From NCBI RefSeq assembly GCF_006965485.1, contig NZ_CP041360.1, forward strand, positions 7,358,501-7,422,500: 64,000 nucleotides of DNA, written 5' to 3'. Both the position numbers and the translations under genes were made by a program. The notes under the pieces were generated by a model. That model did not search any database. It was not told where the DNA came from and saw only the letters and a program-made list of their open reading frames with translations. Shown piece after piece: positions 26,443 through 34,655 of the stretch; within the stretch, counting starts at the first letter, position 1, and each line of letters opens with the position of its first letter. This DNA comes from Spirosoma sp. KCTC 42546 (GTDB taxonomy: Bacteria > Bacteroidota > Bacteroidia > Cytophagales > Spirosomataceae).

Positions 26443-29022
26443 GTGTCAGTTGTATCTACTTTGCAAATCCATCAAGCATACTTTGGGGCTGTCAATGGCA
26501 CATCGCACGGACAGTTAGTTAGTAGTCTGACCGATACTTATCTACGTTCTTTTTTATCTGGGATTACTGACCGTCCAGAAGCTTTACCAACGGGATTTGA
26601 AATTTCCCCTTATCTATCAGCTACTACATATAGAGGCTACTATATTCTTTGGCGAACTTGGTCCGACAACGAAGCAAAAAGATTGGGAATGGTATTTACA
26701 CATGTCCTTATTCTATCAGTTCAAGATTTGCCTAGAATCCCCGAGTTAAGTTCTGTTTTGAGCTTATTGTTAGACAAGCCGCTTCCAGTGGCACAACAGC
26801 CAACTTCGTTGGGTCCATTATCATTATCTTTAATCGATCATCAAAAGATAGAGCCAGTCGGTGCCGTTCCAGAAAGTTGGTTAACAATAATCAATCAAAT
26901 GATTGATTGGCATCCTGGACTATTACCAATTTTTGTATCAGGAGAAGCCGATCAATTTCAAAAATTATTAGAGGATCTATGGCGTGGTTTACCAGGCACC
27001 TTAAGAGGCTTATTAGGATTTGGAATCAGGTTCACTCCACCCAATAAACCCAACTCAGCCTTGCCGATGCTTGTATATATACCTGTTGAATTGGAGGACA
27101 AATGGCGAAGTAAGCAAATAACTAAACTAGACATTAATCTAGTAAAAACACCAGAGGCCCCAATCGAGCAGCTAATATTGAATGGACAGCTGGGTCATGA
27201 CTTTCTTGAATTTATCAATAATCTGGACTTATCTCTAGAAAATTTTAGGGCTCTAAATTTATGCCAGCGTGCTTATGTGCAGTTTAAGAGTTTACAGCCT
27301 TCTGAATTAGATGCTGGTAAGTTGCTAGCCTTACTCAGATCGTTAAGACAATTGCAACCAGACCCTCATAAAGCTGTAGAAATTAAGCGTTCAACCATAA
27401 AATTATTAGCAGAGGCATTGCCAGTTGTTGGTGTTAAGGAAGCAATGGGCCTACGAAACCTACCTTTAACAGCTTTTCCGCCTGAAGACCAGCTTTTAGA
27501 AGTAGCTTTAGAACAAATAGTGATTGACGTTATTAAAGCCCCTAAGCCCAATGAAGATTTACAGAAAAACTTACTGGGCTATCTGGTCGATACGAACGCG
27601 GAAAATATTGAACCGTGGTGGCGCCAAACAGCTCTCAAAGCATTTGAACAGAGTATAGTACAAGATTCCATGCACACTGCTAAAGTAATATGGCTTGGGG
27701 TTACAAAAACTGAAACAATTCGTGATTATGTTCTGAGTACTGTTCCGAATACAGAGGATTGGGAGCAAATATTAAGTAAGACTATCCCAAGATCACTATC
27801 TATTATGGTAGCAGATAGTGTAACCAGTTTTTGTGTACGTCGGAATTGGTGGGACTTATTTGCAGAAACAGTTGCAGTCGCATTCAAACCCGTAGAAGCG
27901 TTACGAAGACAAATAGAAGCTGAAAAACAGCTTAATATTTCAATATCACCCCGTGTGGATAAGCTGGTAAAGCGACTTTCTGATAGCGAATTAGTAGATA
28001 TAGCTGTAGAATTAACTCATACTCAGCTTTTGGAGCTAGCAGGTGAAGTTTGCGGAAGAGATCCTAAGCAACTTTTACCAATGGATGTGCATATGCAGTC
28101 CTGGCGGACGATATGGTCAATCTCATTAACTTACACTAATTCAATTACAGTTGGATTAAGCAATCCCAAAGAGTCAATCAGCACCTTCTTAAAAGAATTA
28201 GCTTATGGGCGGGCCAGTGACTCCCAACCATTAGAATTGATTGCAGCGTCAACATATGCAAATATCTTGCATTTACCGGAGAGGACTATTATATGGAGCA
28301 GACTACCAACCAAACTTCTTCCGAAATTTGTTTCAACGACTCTCGATGCATTAGTTGAAGAAATATTGGCTGGTAAATGGACAGGTACTATTGAGCCTGT
28401 TTTAATGGAGAAGGCCCGTAGTATAGAATTTATTGGAAAGTTTTTGGGGCAGAAATGGAATGAGCCAGCGGCTGTGCTATCTGTAAATGACGTTCTTCAT
28501 AACTTGTCAGACAATTATCTTAAAGATTATATTCACAATCTTCCCGCAATAAATGGGATTATAGCTGCGCGGTTAGGAAAACTCGTATATCTAAATAATT
28601 GGGATTCATCCGCTAGAACACTTTTAAGCAAAGCGAAGTCTAATACTGATTTCCGACCTGCTTTATATGAGTGTACTGGTATGTTTAATCTTCTGACCAA
28701 ATTCATAAATCATCAATTATTTGGGCACCAAGCAACCTCAATTGAGGCTTGGTATGCTCTTGAGGAGCTTTTGGCTGATTTATACGAAGAAGGTCCGGAT
28801 GGTGAATACAAAATCTGGAAAAAAGCTGGTGGTGACGTAACTAAATTCTCCAATGCCCAAAGCCGCAGGGCGCAATGGACAGAAGCTATACGACTATTAC
28901 GGTATGGAGGGGGAGGAAAAAAGATTTCAGTTGAATCGTTAATTAAAGCTGCGCTTGATGACTATAAAGGCAATTCTAATCTAAAGGCACTAGCTAGCCT
29001 GAAACATTTATTTCAATCATAA
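26443..29022 (+). CDS. GAP1-like protein with C-terminal effector-associated domain
   Basis: 859 residues from GTG 26443. The N-terminus (LQIHQAYFGAVNGTSHGQLV) matches the start of GTPase-associated protein 1 (GAP1) proteins; the long middle is helical. The C-terminal ~90 residues (from ~770) read LLADLYEEGPDGEYKIWKKA, WTEAIRLLRYGG, IKAALDDYKG, which fits the EAD1-type effector-associated domain. The last gene of the operon ends in a similar domain. Homotypic pairing of the two tails would recruit the nucleosidase to the GTPase complex. That mechanism is inferred from published predictions for this system class, not shown here. Confidence 0.75.
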   Translation: MSVVSTLQIHQAYFGAVNGTSHGQLVSSLTDTYLRSFLSGITDRPEALPTGFEISPYLSATTYRGYYILWRTWSDNEAKRLGMVFTHVLILSVQDLPRIPELSSVLSLLLDKPLPVAQQPTSLGPLSLSLIDHQKIEPVGAVPESWLTIINQMIDWHPGLLPIFVSGEADQFQKLLEDLWRGLPGTLRGLLGFGIRFTPPNKPNSALPMLVYIPVELEDKWRSKQITKLDINLVKTPEAPIEQLILNGQLGHDFLEFINNLDLSLENFRALNLCQRAYVQFKSLQPSELDAGKLLALLRSLRQLQPDPHKAVEIKRSTIKLLAEALPVVGVKEAMGLRNLPLTAFPPEDQLLEVALEQIVIDVIKAPKPNEDLQKNLLGYLVDTNAENIEPWWRQTALKAFEQSIVQDSMHTAKVIWLGVTKTETIRDYVLSTVPNTEDWEQILSKTIPRSLSIMVADSVTSFCVRRNWWDLFAETVAVAFKPVEALRRQIEAEKQLNISISPRVDKLVKRLSDSELVDIAVELTHTQLLELAGEVCGRDPKQLLPMDVHMQSWRTIWSISLTYTNSITVGLSNPKESISTFLKELAYGRASDSQPLELIAASTYANILHLPERTIIWSRLPTKLLPKFVSTTLDALVEEILAGKWTGTIEPVLMEKARSIEFIGKFLGQKWNEPAAVLSVNDVLHNLSDNYLKDYIHNLPAINGIIAARLGKLVYLNNWDSSARTLLSKAKSNTDFRPALYECTGMFNLLTKFINHQLFGHQATSIEAWYALEELLADLYEEGPDGEYKIWKKAGGDVTKFSNAQSRRAQWTEAIRLLRYGGGGKKISVESLIKAALDDYKGNSNLKALASLKHLFQS

Positions 29023-30119
29023 TGAAAACAGACATACTAGTTATCACCGCACTAGCATTGGAATTTAAAGCGGTCGAACAACTGCTTATAAATACTATTC
29101 CTATCAGACACCCAACCGGTACATACTATAAACGTGGTTCCTTTACTGCCGGGCAACATACTTTCTCAGTTGCTGTGGTGGAAACTGGTGCTGGTAACGT
29201 TAATTCTGCCCAAGAGACAGAAAGAGCTATTACTTTCTTTCAACCTGAGTATATCTTTTTCGTAGGCATAGCAGGAGGAATAAAAGACGTCCGTATTGGC
29301 GATGTTATTGTCTCTTCAGAAGTTATTCATTATGAAGGCGGCAAGGCAGGTGAAGTTTATAAGCCTCGTCTAAGTACTTATGCAGCCAACTATGAGTTAA
29401 TGTCTTTGGCTAAATTAATAGCTAGGGATAATTCTTGGCAGCATAGAGTTAAGGATAAAATAAACACATATAAAGCTGAAGTCAAGCCAATTGCGGCTGG
29501 AGAAAAAGTAGTCGCTTCAGAGCGCTCGGCGACCTATGAACTCCTGAATCAATATGTAAGTCAAGCATTAGCCGTTGAGATGGAAGGCTACGGTTTTTTG
29601 GCTCCCATACATTCTCATCATGCTAAAGGCATAGTTATTCGAGGAATTTCAGATCTTCTGAATAATAAAGAAGTGGCTGATGCTAGCGGAAGTCAACCCC
29701 TGGCAGCACGTAATGGAACTGCTTTTTTAGCAGAAATGCTGGTAGAACTGGCAAACGAAAACCGACACTCATCGAATACTACCAATGTAATCAATCCTAA
29801 AGTATCAATCATTAAGCCAAATTCAGCAAATCCTCTTGATGATTTGGAGTGGCGAAATCGGTTGACAAAAATTCTGGCAGATCTTTACGAAGTAGGTCCG
29901 ACTGATAACGGTGGTGCCTGGAAACGTGCTGGTGGAAAAATTGGCTTTCTTAGCAACAATAGTTCAAACGAAACACAATGGTTTACCGCCTTAGAACGCT
30001 TAGCAAAAGGCGGTGCTGGCCCCATTACTCTTGAATCACTTCTGAAAACAGTTCAACAAGATTTCGGAGATAATGAAGAAATAAATAATTTATGCAAGTA
30101 TATATCTTTATCTAATTAA
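29022..30119 (+). CDS. Nucleoside phosphorylase/nucleosidase effector with EAD1-like tail
   Basis: 365 residues. Residues 1-~245 are a PNP/MTAN-type purine nucleosidase: ILVITALALEFKAVEQLL, the phosphate or base region VVETGAGNVNSAQ, FVGIAGGIKDVRIGDVIV, the catalytic AVEMEGYGFLA and VIRGISDLL. Such domains cleave nucleosides or nucleotides and act as toxic effectors in several immune systems. Residues ~275-362 (LTKILADLYEVG, WKRAGGKIGFLS, LESLLKTVQQDF) match the C-terminal domain of the preceding gene. The stop and start overlap by one base (TAATG). Likely the output of the operon; the substrate is unknown. Confidence 0.85.
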   Translation: MKTDILVITALALEFKAVEQLLINTIPIRHPTGTYYKRGSFTAGQHTFSVAVVETGAGNVNSAQETERAITFFQPEYIFFVGIAGGIKDVRIGDVIVSSEVIHYEGGKAGEVYKPRLSTYAANYELMSLAKLIARDNSWQHRVKDKINTYKAEVKPIAAGEKVVASERSATYELLNQYVSQALAVEMEGYGFLAPIHSHHAKGIVIRGISDLLNNKEVADASGSQPLAARNGTAFLAEMLVELANENRHSSNTTNVINPKVSIIKPNSANPLDDLEWRNRLTKILADLYEVGPTDNGGAWKRAGGKIGFLSNNSSNETQWFTALERLAKGGAGPITLESLLKTVQQDFGDNEEINNLCKYISLSN

Positions 30120-30134
30120 TAATAAGCCCTTTGC

Positions 30135-31316
30135 TCACTGAATATTGCGAACTTCCTGCATCATATCAACCAAGGCGATTGCTGTGACACCTTTGGAAAC
30201 TGGGTAACGCTCTGTGCCTGGATAAACCAGAAATCGGCTGGTTGCACCGATGTCTTCGCAACCCAGATAAAACCCTTTCGAGAGTACTGGAGCCATCGAA
30301 CGCTTGATTTCGATGGCGTATATCTGCTGCTTATTTCGTTCGATAACGAGATCAATTTCCGCGCCTGCTGATGTCCGGTAAAACCATGGGGTAACACCAA
30401 CGGGTAAGCAGGATAGCAGGTTTTCCACGACGAACCCTTCCCAACTGGCTCCGACCACCGGATGCCCCAGCAGATCATCCATATCCGTCAGGTTGAGTAA
30501 CGCATGGGTAATGCCGCTATCGCGAATATAGACTTTAGGAGCTTTGACCAAGCGTTTCCCAATATTGCCTGACCACGGGCGCAAATGGCGGATCAGTAAC
30601 AGGTCTTCCAAAAGTTCGATGTACCTTTTGGTTGTGGGTATACTTATACCCAGATTGGCCCCTAATTGAGCCATGTTTACTTGAGCCCCTTGGTTGTGGG
30701 CTAGCATCGTCCATAAGAGCCGTAAGGTCGTGGCTGGAATGCGCGGGCCAAATTGGGGTACATCCCGTTCTAGATAGGTATTAATAAAGTTGAGCCGCCA
30801 GCGAAGACTGGCCGGATCGGTTTTAGCTAAAAAGCTATCAGGAAATCCACCACGTAGCCAAAGCCTATTCTGATGGCCGGTCTTTGGAGCAATAATTTCC
30901 GTAGCCGTCAAACCCGATAGTTCTTTATAGGCGATGCGACCGGCAAGGGATTCGGATGCTTGCTTTAATAGATCGAGCGATGCCGATCCCAAAATGAGAA
31001 ACTGGCCGGTTTTGTATCCCTGTCTGCGTCGTCGGTCAATAACACCGCGCAAAATGGCAAACAATTCGGGCACACGCTGGATTTCGTCCAGAATAATGAG
31101 CTGTCCCTTATGCAACTCAAAATACGCTTCGGGTTCACGCAATTTAGCCTGATCCGTTGGACTCTCCAGATCAAGATAGATCGGATCAGGACTAATAGCA
31201 GTTGCGATTGTTTCAGCCAGCGTTGTTTTGCCGACTTGACGGGGGCCAAGTACAGCAACGGCAGGAAACTCCTCAAGGAGCTGGGCGATTTCAGTTTGGG
31301 CTTCACGAGTTATCAT
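30135..31316 (-). CDS. AAA ATPase with DUF4143 domain
   Basis: 393 residues. The P-loop VAVLGPRQVGKTTLAETIA is near residue 20 and Walker B GQLIILDEIQRVPELF near residue 72. FLILGSASLDLL is the sensor 1 strand, and the ending (AGAEIDLVIERNKQQIYAIEIK) is the PD-(D/E)xK-like DUF4143 fold. These proteins are common in bacteria and mobile elements; proposed roles include toxin-antitoxin-like or DNA-related functions, but none is firm. It converges on the conflict operon, 15 bp after the nucleosidase stop. A long palindrome sits directly on its ribosome site, which suggests autoregulation. Confidence 0.88.
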   Translation of the reverse strand: MITREAQTEIAQLLEEFPAVAVLGPRQVGKTTLAETIATAISPDPIYLDLESPTDQAKLREPEAYFELHKGQLIILDEIQRVPELFAILRGVIDRRRRQGYKTGQFLILGSASLDLLKQASESLAGRIAYKELSGLTATEIIAPKTGHQNRLWLRGGFPDSFLAKTDPASLRWRLNFINTYLERDVPQFGPRIPATTLRLLWTMLAHNQGAQVNMAQLGANLGISIPTTKRYIELLEDLLLIRHLRPWSGNIGKRLVKAPKVYIRDSGITHALLNLTDMDDLLGHPVVGASWEGFVVENLLSCLPVGVTPWFYRTSAGAEIDLVIERNKQQIYAIEIKRSMAPVLSKGFYLGCEDIGATSRFLVYPGTERYPVSKGVTAIALVDMMQEVRNIQ

Positions 31317-31353
31317 CCTTGCAATTATAATACAGTATATTATAATTGCAAGG
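31317..31353 (-). promoter_or_regulatory. Palindromic operator/promoter at the ATPase start codon
   Basis: Perfect 16-bp arms with a 5-nt spacer abut the ATG at 31316. Both arms contain TATAAT, a possible -10 box, and the inner edge supplies GCAAGG as a weak ribosome site. Binding of a dimeric regulator, or mRNA folding, would block both transcription and translation. Confidence 0.65.
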
Positions 31354-31424
31354 TCATTTTCAAGGCTTCAATAAAAAACTTGGGCTGTACAATTGTACTC
31401 GGGCAGTCTATGACCGTAAAAACT

Positions 31425-31928
31425 TCACTCAATACCATTTTTCACCATATATCGTGCAAACCATTTAAAATCACGTTCAAGGCAGATTTTATTATCGTAA
31501 ATATCCCGTCCTTCGACTTTCAGGGTAATAACTGCCAGTTGTTGCCGAGCGTGGTTGATTTCGCTCTCGCCTTCATTCTCACCAAATTGGGTTTCAAAAA
31601 CCACCAGATGCGCATTGGGAAGAACCACGCGTTTTACGGTAGTATTGATGGTCATACGCATATACGACCTCGGATTTAGATCAAGGCAATCTTCGATATT
31701 CGTACAAGACTGGCCGTCTTTTACGAAGGTTAGTCGGTCAATGATAAGTGGGCCGAGACCATTATTGCGCACGTGAACAGCAAGCTGCTTGTTGTAATCG
31801 GGCAAATCAATCTGGCCTAAAGGCTTGAGCGATTTTTCATTGTGAACCCGTTGCAGATACAATTGGTAAAACGTGGCCAGCAATGCTAACACCGAAATCA
31901 AAATTGCCAAGTTGGCCTCCCATGACAC
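31425..31928 (-). CDS. Small membrane-anchored protein of unknown function
   Basis: 167 residues. A single N-terminal helix (LAILISVLALLATFYQLYL) anchors a beta-rich cytosolic domain (LAVHVRNNGLGPLIIDRLTF, LKVEGRDIYDNKICLERDF). The pattern of an N-terminal anchor with a short-repeat beta-sandwich is common in proteins of unknown function near defence genes. A decayed paralogue lies at 22834-23290, so two copies bracket the five-gene conflict operon and the ATPase. Start at 31928 fits the anchor. Confidence 0.7.
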   Translation of the reverse strand: MSWEANLAILISVLALLATFYQLYLQRVHNEKSLKPLGQIDLPDYNKQLAVHVRNNGLGPLIIDRLTFVKDGQSCTNIEDCLDLNPRSYMRMTINTTVKRVVLPNAHLVVFETQFGENEGESEINHARQQLAVITLKVEGRDIYDNKICLERDFKWFARYMVKNGIE

Positions 31929-31977
31929 AAATGCTTATGATGCAGAAAGCATCTTCTTACTAAAAGGTGCTTTCCAG

Positions 31978-33315
31978 CTAGGCTATCATTCTATAATCCT
32001 GCAATAATTTCAATCGCTCCCGCGCCTGCAATTCGTAAATCAAGGGGATAAACTGGTGATACAAGCTGCATTGGGGGTCTTTGCCATTCACCCGATACAC
32101 TGGACAGCCACTGGTGCAAACCGATCGGTAACGGCAGGACTGGCAGTCTTGAGATTTCATGTCTTCGTAATGGCTTCCCTGCTGGATCATATCCACCAAA
32201 TCTATATTTGTATCAAAGAGGCTATAGGATAGCTGGGTGGGATCACCAAAATGGACATGGCAATAGTTGACCGATCCATCCACATAAATCGCTCCACCCG
32301 AAAAACCAGACGCACAGGTTTGAAAGCCTAACTCACTCGGTTTAAGATCGCAGAATTGGTGGCGAAGGGAAAATCGCCAGCCCTGCCCGATGGCCTCTTT
32401 CATTAACATATAGGATTCCGATAAGTATTTGTCCAGCATTTTCGCATCAATAGCTTCACCTTTCACAATTGAATAGCGAAATGGAACATCCAGGTCGATC
32501 AGGTAACGCGTCAGACGCGGCAAACCAACCAGGTTACTGTTCGTCACCACCGTATTGGTCGATACCGGAATCTGATGAGCGAGCAGTGTCCGCAAATTCC
32601 GATCAATGAGGGCAAAGCTCCCAGCCCCCGCTTTAAACGAGCGGGTACTGTCGTGATCTACATCTAATCCATCCAACGAAATCCCATAGCTGATACCGTA
32701 TTCCTTTGAGAACGCCAATATCTCATCGGTTAAAATGGTTAGATTAGTAATAAACGAGCATTCCAACTGACAACCGATCTCCTGCAAGGTGCTTTTGGCT
32801 TGTGGAATAAAGGTTTTCCAAGCTTTGAACTGGCTTAGCGGCTCTCCTCCAGCTAAGCGCAGTTTGATGGATTTGAGACCTCGTTTTTGAACCGTTTCCA
32901 CAATCTTATTTAGCAACTGCTGGCGTGTCGTCTCCGACATGCCCGACGTGGTGTTAAGCGTTGAGATGTAGCAATAGCTACAGGTCAGATTACACCGATT
33001 GGTAGTGTGAATCCAGAAATTGAGCGATTTCGGACTAGCTGGTTTTCGCGGTGAACTAAACTGCTGGTCAAACCGTATGATTTCGGTTCGAGACAGCAGA
33101 TTCAAAAATCCCTCAACCGTATCAGCGGCAATACCGAATTTCTCGCTTAGGTCTGATACTGAGGTTTGATTATCAATAGCTGCTAGTAGCTCAGACTGTG
33201 CCCGGCTCAGAATCCGCAGTGAATTCGGGTAAGCGCAATTGACAACAAAGGCATGTTGATCATCAATGGGCCTTAATAGCAGTTGTGACGACTTGATGGG
33301 TATGTATGTCTTCAT
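31978..33315 (-). CDS. Radical SAM/SPASM peptide maturase
   Basis: 445 residues. The N-terminal ~80 (SAQSEL-like helix and a winged-helix-like TSVSDLSEKFGI) resemble a peptide-recognition PqqD-type domain. The radical SAM cluster motif is C108-x3-C112-x2-C115 (RCNLTCSYC), followed by KLRLAGGEPL and SYGISLDGLD. The C-terminal SPASM region has the cysteine set FQTCASGF, VNYCHVHFGD, CQSCRYRSVCTSGCPVY and QCSLYH, binding extra Fe-S clusters. SPASM enzymes modify ribosomal peptides by forming thioether, C-C or other crosslinks. The gene overlaps by 53 nt a small ORF that looks like its precursor. No transporter or peptidase gene is adjacent. Confidence 0.92.
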   Translation of the reverse strand: MKTYIPIKSSQLLLRPIDDQHAFVVNCAYPNSLRILSRAQSELLAAIDNQTSVSDLSEKFGIAADTVEGFLNLLSRTEIIRFDQQFSSPRKPASPKSLNFWIHTTNRCNLTCSYCYISTLNTTSGMSETTRQQLLNKIVETVQKRGLKSIKLRLAGGEPLSQFKAWKTFIPQAKSTLQEIGCQLECSFITNLTILTDEILAFSKEYGISYGISLDGLDVDHDSTRSFKAGAGSFALIDRNLRTLLAHQIPVSTNTVVTNSNLVGLPRLTRYLIDLDVPFRYSIVKGEAIDAKMLDKYLSESYMLMKEAIGQGWRFSLRHQFCDLKPSELGFQTCASGFSGGAIYVDGSVNYCHVHFGDPTQLSYSLFDTNIDLVDMIQQGSHYEDMKSQDCQSCRYRSVCTSGCPVYRVNGKDPQCSLYHQFIPLIYELQARERLKLLQDYRMIA

Positions 33316-33448
33316 CGTCTGAAGTTGAGTAGCCTATGCAATCACAATTGGCATTTGCGGACGGAATAATAAATTCATGTTGCCCGAAGAACTGTTTGAT
33401 GACAGAAGCATCATCGAATAAAAGGCTTTGTTGATCTATCATTGTCAT
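33263..33448 (-). CDS. Candidate radical SAM RiPP precursor peptide
   Basis: 61 residues, whose 3' end overlaps the maturase start. The N-terminal ~28 residues (DQQSLLFDDASVIKQFF) are acidic and helical, like a leader. The C-terminal part has Cys35 and Cys37 (NANCDCIGYSTSDDEDIH) and then a tail of threonine, valine, lysine and histidine. This layout fits a thioether or cyclophane RiPP, but the exact core and modified residues cannot be read from sequence. Translation could start at 33448 or 33442. Because part of it is in an overlapping frame, conservation of both frames in relatives would be the best test. Confidence 0.65.
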   Translation of the reverse strand: MTMIDQQSLLFDDASVIKQFFGQHEFIIPSANANCDCIGYSTSDDEDIHTHQVVTTAIKAH

Positions 33449-33537
33449 TGTAGTAAGTTTAAATTTTGGTCTGGTCTATAATGGGCTAATTTTTTAGCAA
33501 TAATAAAAGCATAAAACAAAATCTAAGCTAACTTTGA

Positions 33538-33553
33538 CTTTAAGAATTTAAAG
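33538..33553. promoter_or_regulatory. Operator-like dyad in the divergent promoter
   Basis: CTTTAA and TTAAAG with a 4-nt spacer lie 22 bp before the XRE regulator start and about 90 bp before the divergent precursor/maturase genes. A TATAAT-like box follows near 33561. A plausible binding site for the XRE protein. Confidence 0.4.
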
Positions 33554-33574
33554 TTATACTTATAATAATCTAAC

Positions 33575-33982
33575 ATGAATACTCTCATGACTATTGGTGA
33601 AAAGATTAGGAGCCTACGTGCTATTAAAGGTTACTCACAGGAAACAATGGCTGATTTAATCGGCATCTCATCCATTGCTTATAGCAACATAGAACGGAAT
33701 AAGACTGATATTAGCCACTCTCGCCTAGAGCAGATTGCCAAAGTACTAGGAATGGATCTCATCAGCCTGCTTTCCCACGGAGAACAAATTGCCAACATCT
33801 TCAGCAACTGTACAAACAATAATGTAGTTGGCACGGGCAACATTGTGTATTCAGAGCAGGAACTCCGTCATCAATTAGAAAAGGCCAACTTGACTATCGC
33901 CCTGCTAACAGCAGAAAAAAATAAAGCTGAGATGGAGGCTAATTACTGGAAGGAAAAATATACGCACGAACAAAAATTATAA
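33575..33982 (+). CDS. XRE-family transcription regulator with coiled-coil tail
   Basis: 135 residues. A Cro/cI-type HTH occupies residues ~6-65 (IGEKIRSLRAIKGYSQETMA, SSIAYSNIERNKTDISHSR, LEQIAKVLGMDLI). The C-terminal ~45 residues form a heptad-like helix (LRHQLEKANLTIALLTAEKN), probably for dimerisation. It is divergent from the radical SAM gene pair with a 126-bp shared promoter region, so it may control that cluster, itself, or both. No metal- or ligand-binding domain is visible. Confidence 0.9.
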   Translation: MNTLMTIGEKIRSLRAIKGYSQETMADLIGISSIAYSNIERNKTDISHSRLEQIAKVLGMDLISLLSHGEQIANIFSNCTNNNVVGTGNIVYSEQELRHQLEKANLTIALLTAEKNKAEMEANYWKEKYTHEQKL

Positions 33983-34068
33983 GCTTGCCTTTATAAAACC
34001 ATTCTTGACGTACCAGTTCTCTTTACAAATCCATATATTTACAAGTCAGGCACTTGAGATGAATATCT

Positions 34069-34545
34069 ATGTCGTACAGCGATCTTTTAGCCCAACAGGA
34101 CAAAGAACTTGAACGGCTCAATCAGGAGTATTATACGGATCAGGCAACGATCCGGCAACTGCAAAACGATCATTACGATAAGACCAAGTATGATGGCCAA
34201 TTAGATCGGCTCAAAACACTCCACGAAAAGAAGGTCAAAGACGTACAAACCCGTTTTTCTCAGGAACAGCGGGAATATTTAGGAGAGCCAACCCCGCCGG
34301 AGCCATTACCTGATATTTCTCAAAGTCAAGATAAGGCGGCTGACATGATAAAAGCTTACCGACAGCAACAAACTTCAGCCCAAGCCAGCGCTCAGCAAAA
34401 TTTGGGTGGAAGTCAAGAAATCAAGCGTCCTCAACACGCAAAAGGGCAAGTAGTCGATGAAGCTGAAGTCAAAAAACTAGCGCAGCAGGCACGAGAAAAA
34501 CGTGAGCAAAAGCAACAACAGCACCGACGAGGTTTTAGAAGATAA
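34069..34545 (+). CDS. Hydrophilic coiled-coil protein of the element
   Basis: 158 residues, without hydrophobic core or signal peptide. Residues 5-75 are a predicted coiled coil (LERLNQEYY, LDRLKTLHEKKVKDVQ); a proline-rich linker follows (PTPPEPLP), and the C-terminus is basic with a glutamine/arginine-rich tail (KREQKQQQHRRGFRR). Codon use and composition resemble the element backbone rather than the AT-rich cargo. Function unknown; a DNA- or coupling-associated accessory role is possible. Confidence 0.7.
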   Translation: MSYSDLLAQQDKELERLNQEYYTDQATIRQLQNDHYDKTKYDGQLDRLKTLHEKKVKDVQTRFSQEQREYLGEPTPPEPLPDISQSQDKAADMIKAYRQQQTSAQASAQQNLGGSQEIKRPQHAKGQVVDEAEVKKLAQQAREKREQKQQQHRRGFRR

Positions 34546-34655
34546 GTGTAATTTACTTCTTTTCTTCTATAAATTACTAAAAAATTTGAATCTTATTGGA
34601 AGGAATAAAATTCATTATTTGAAAATGAAATATTATATCTGACATATTCATATGT

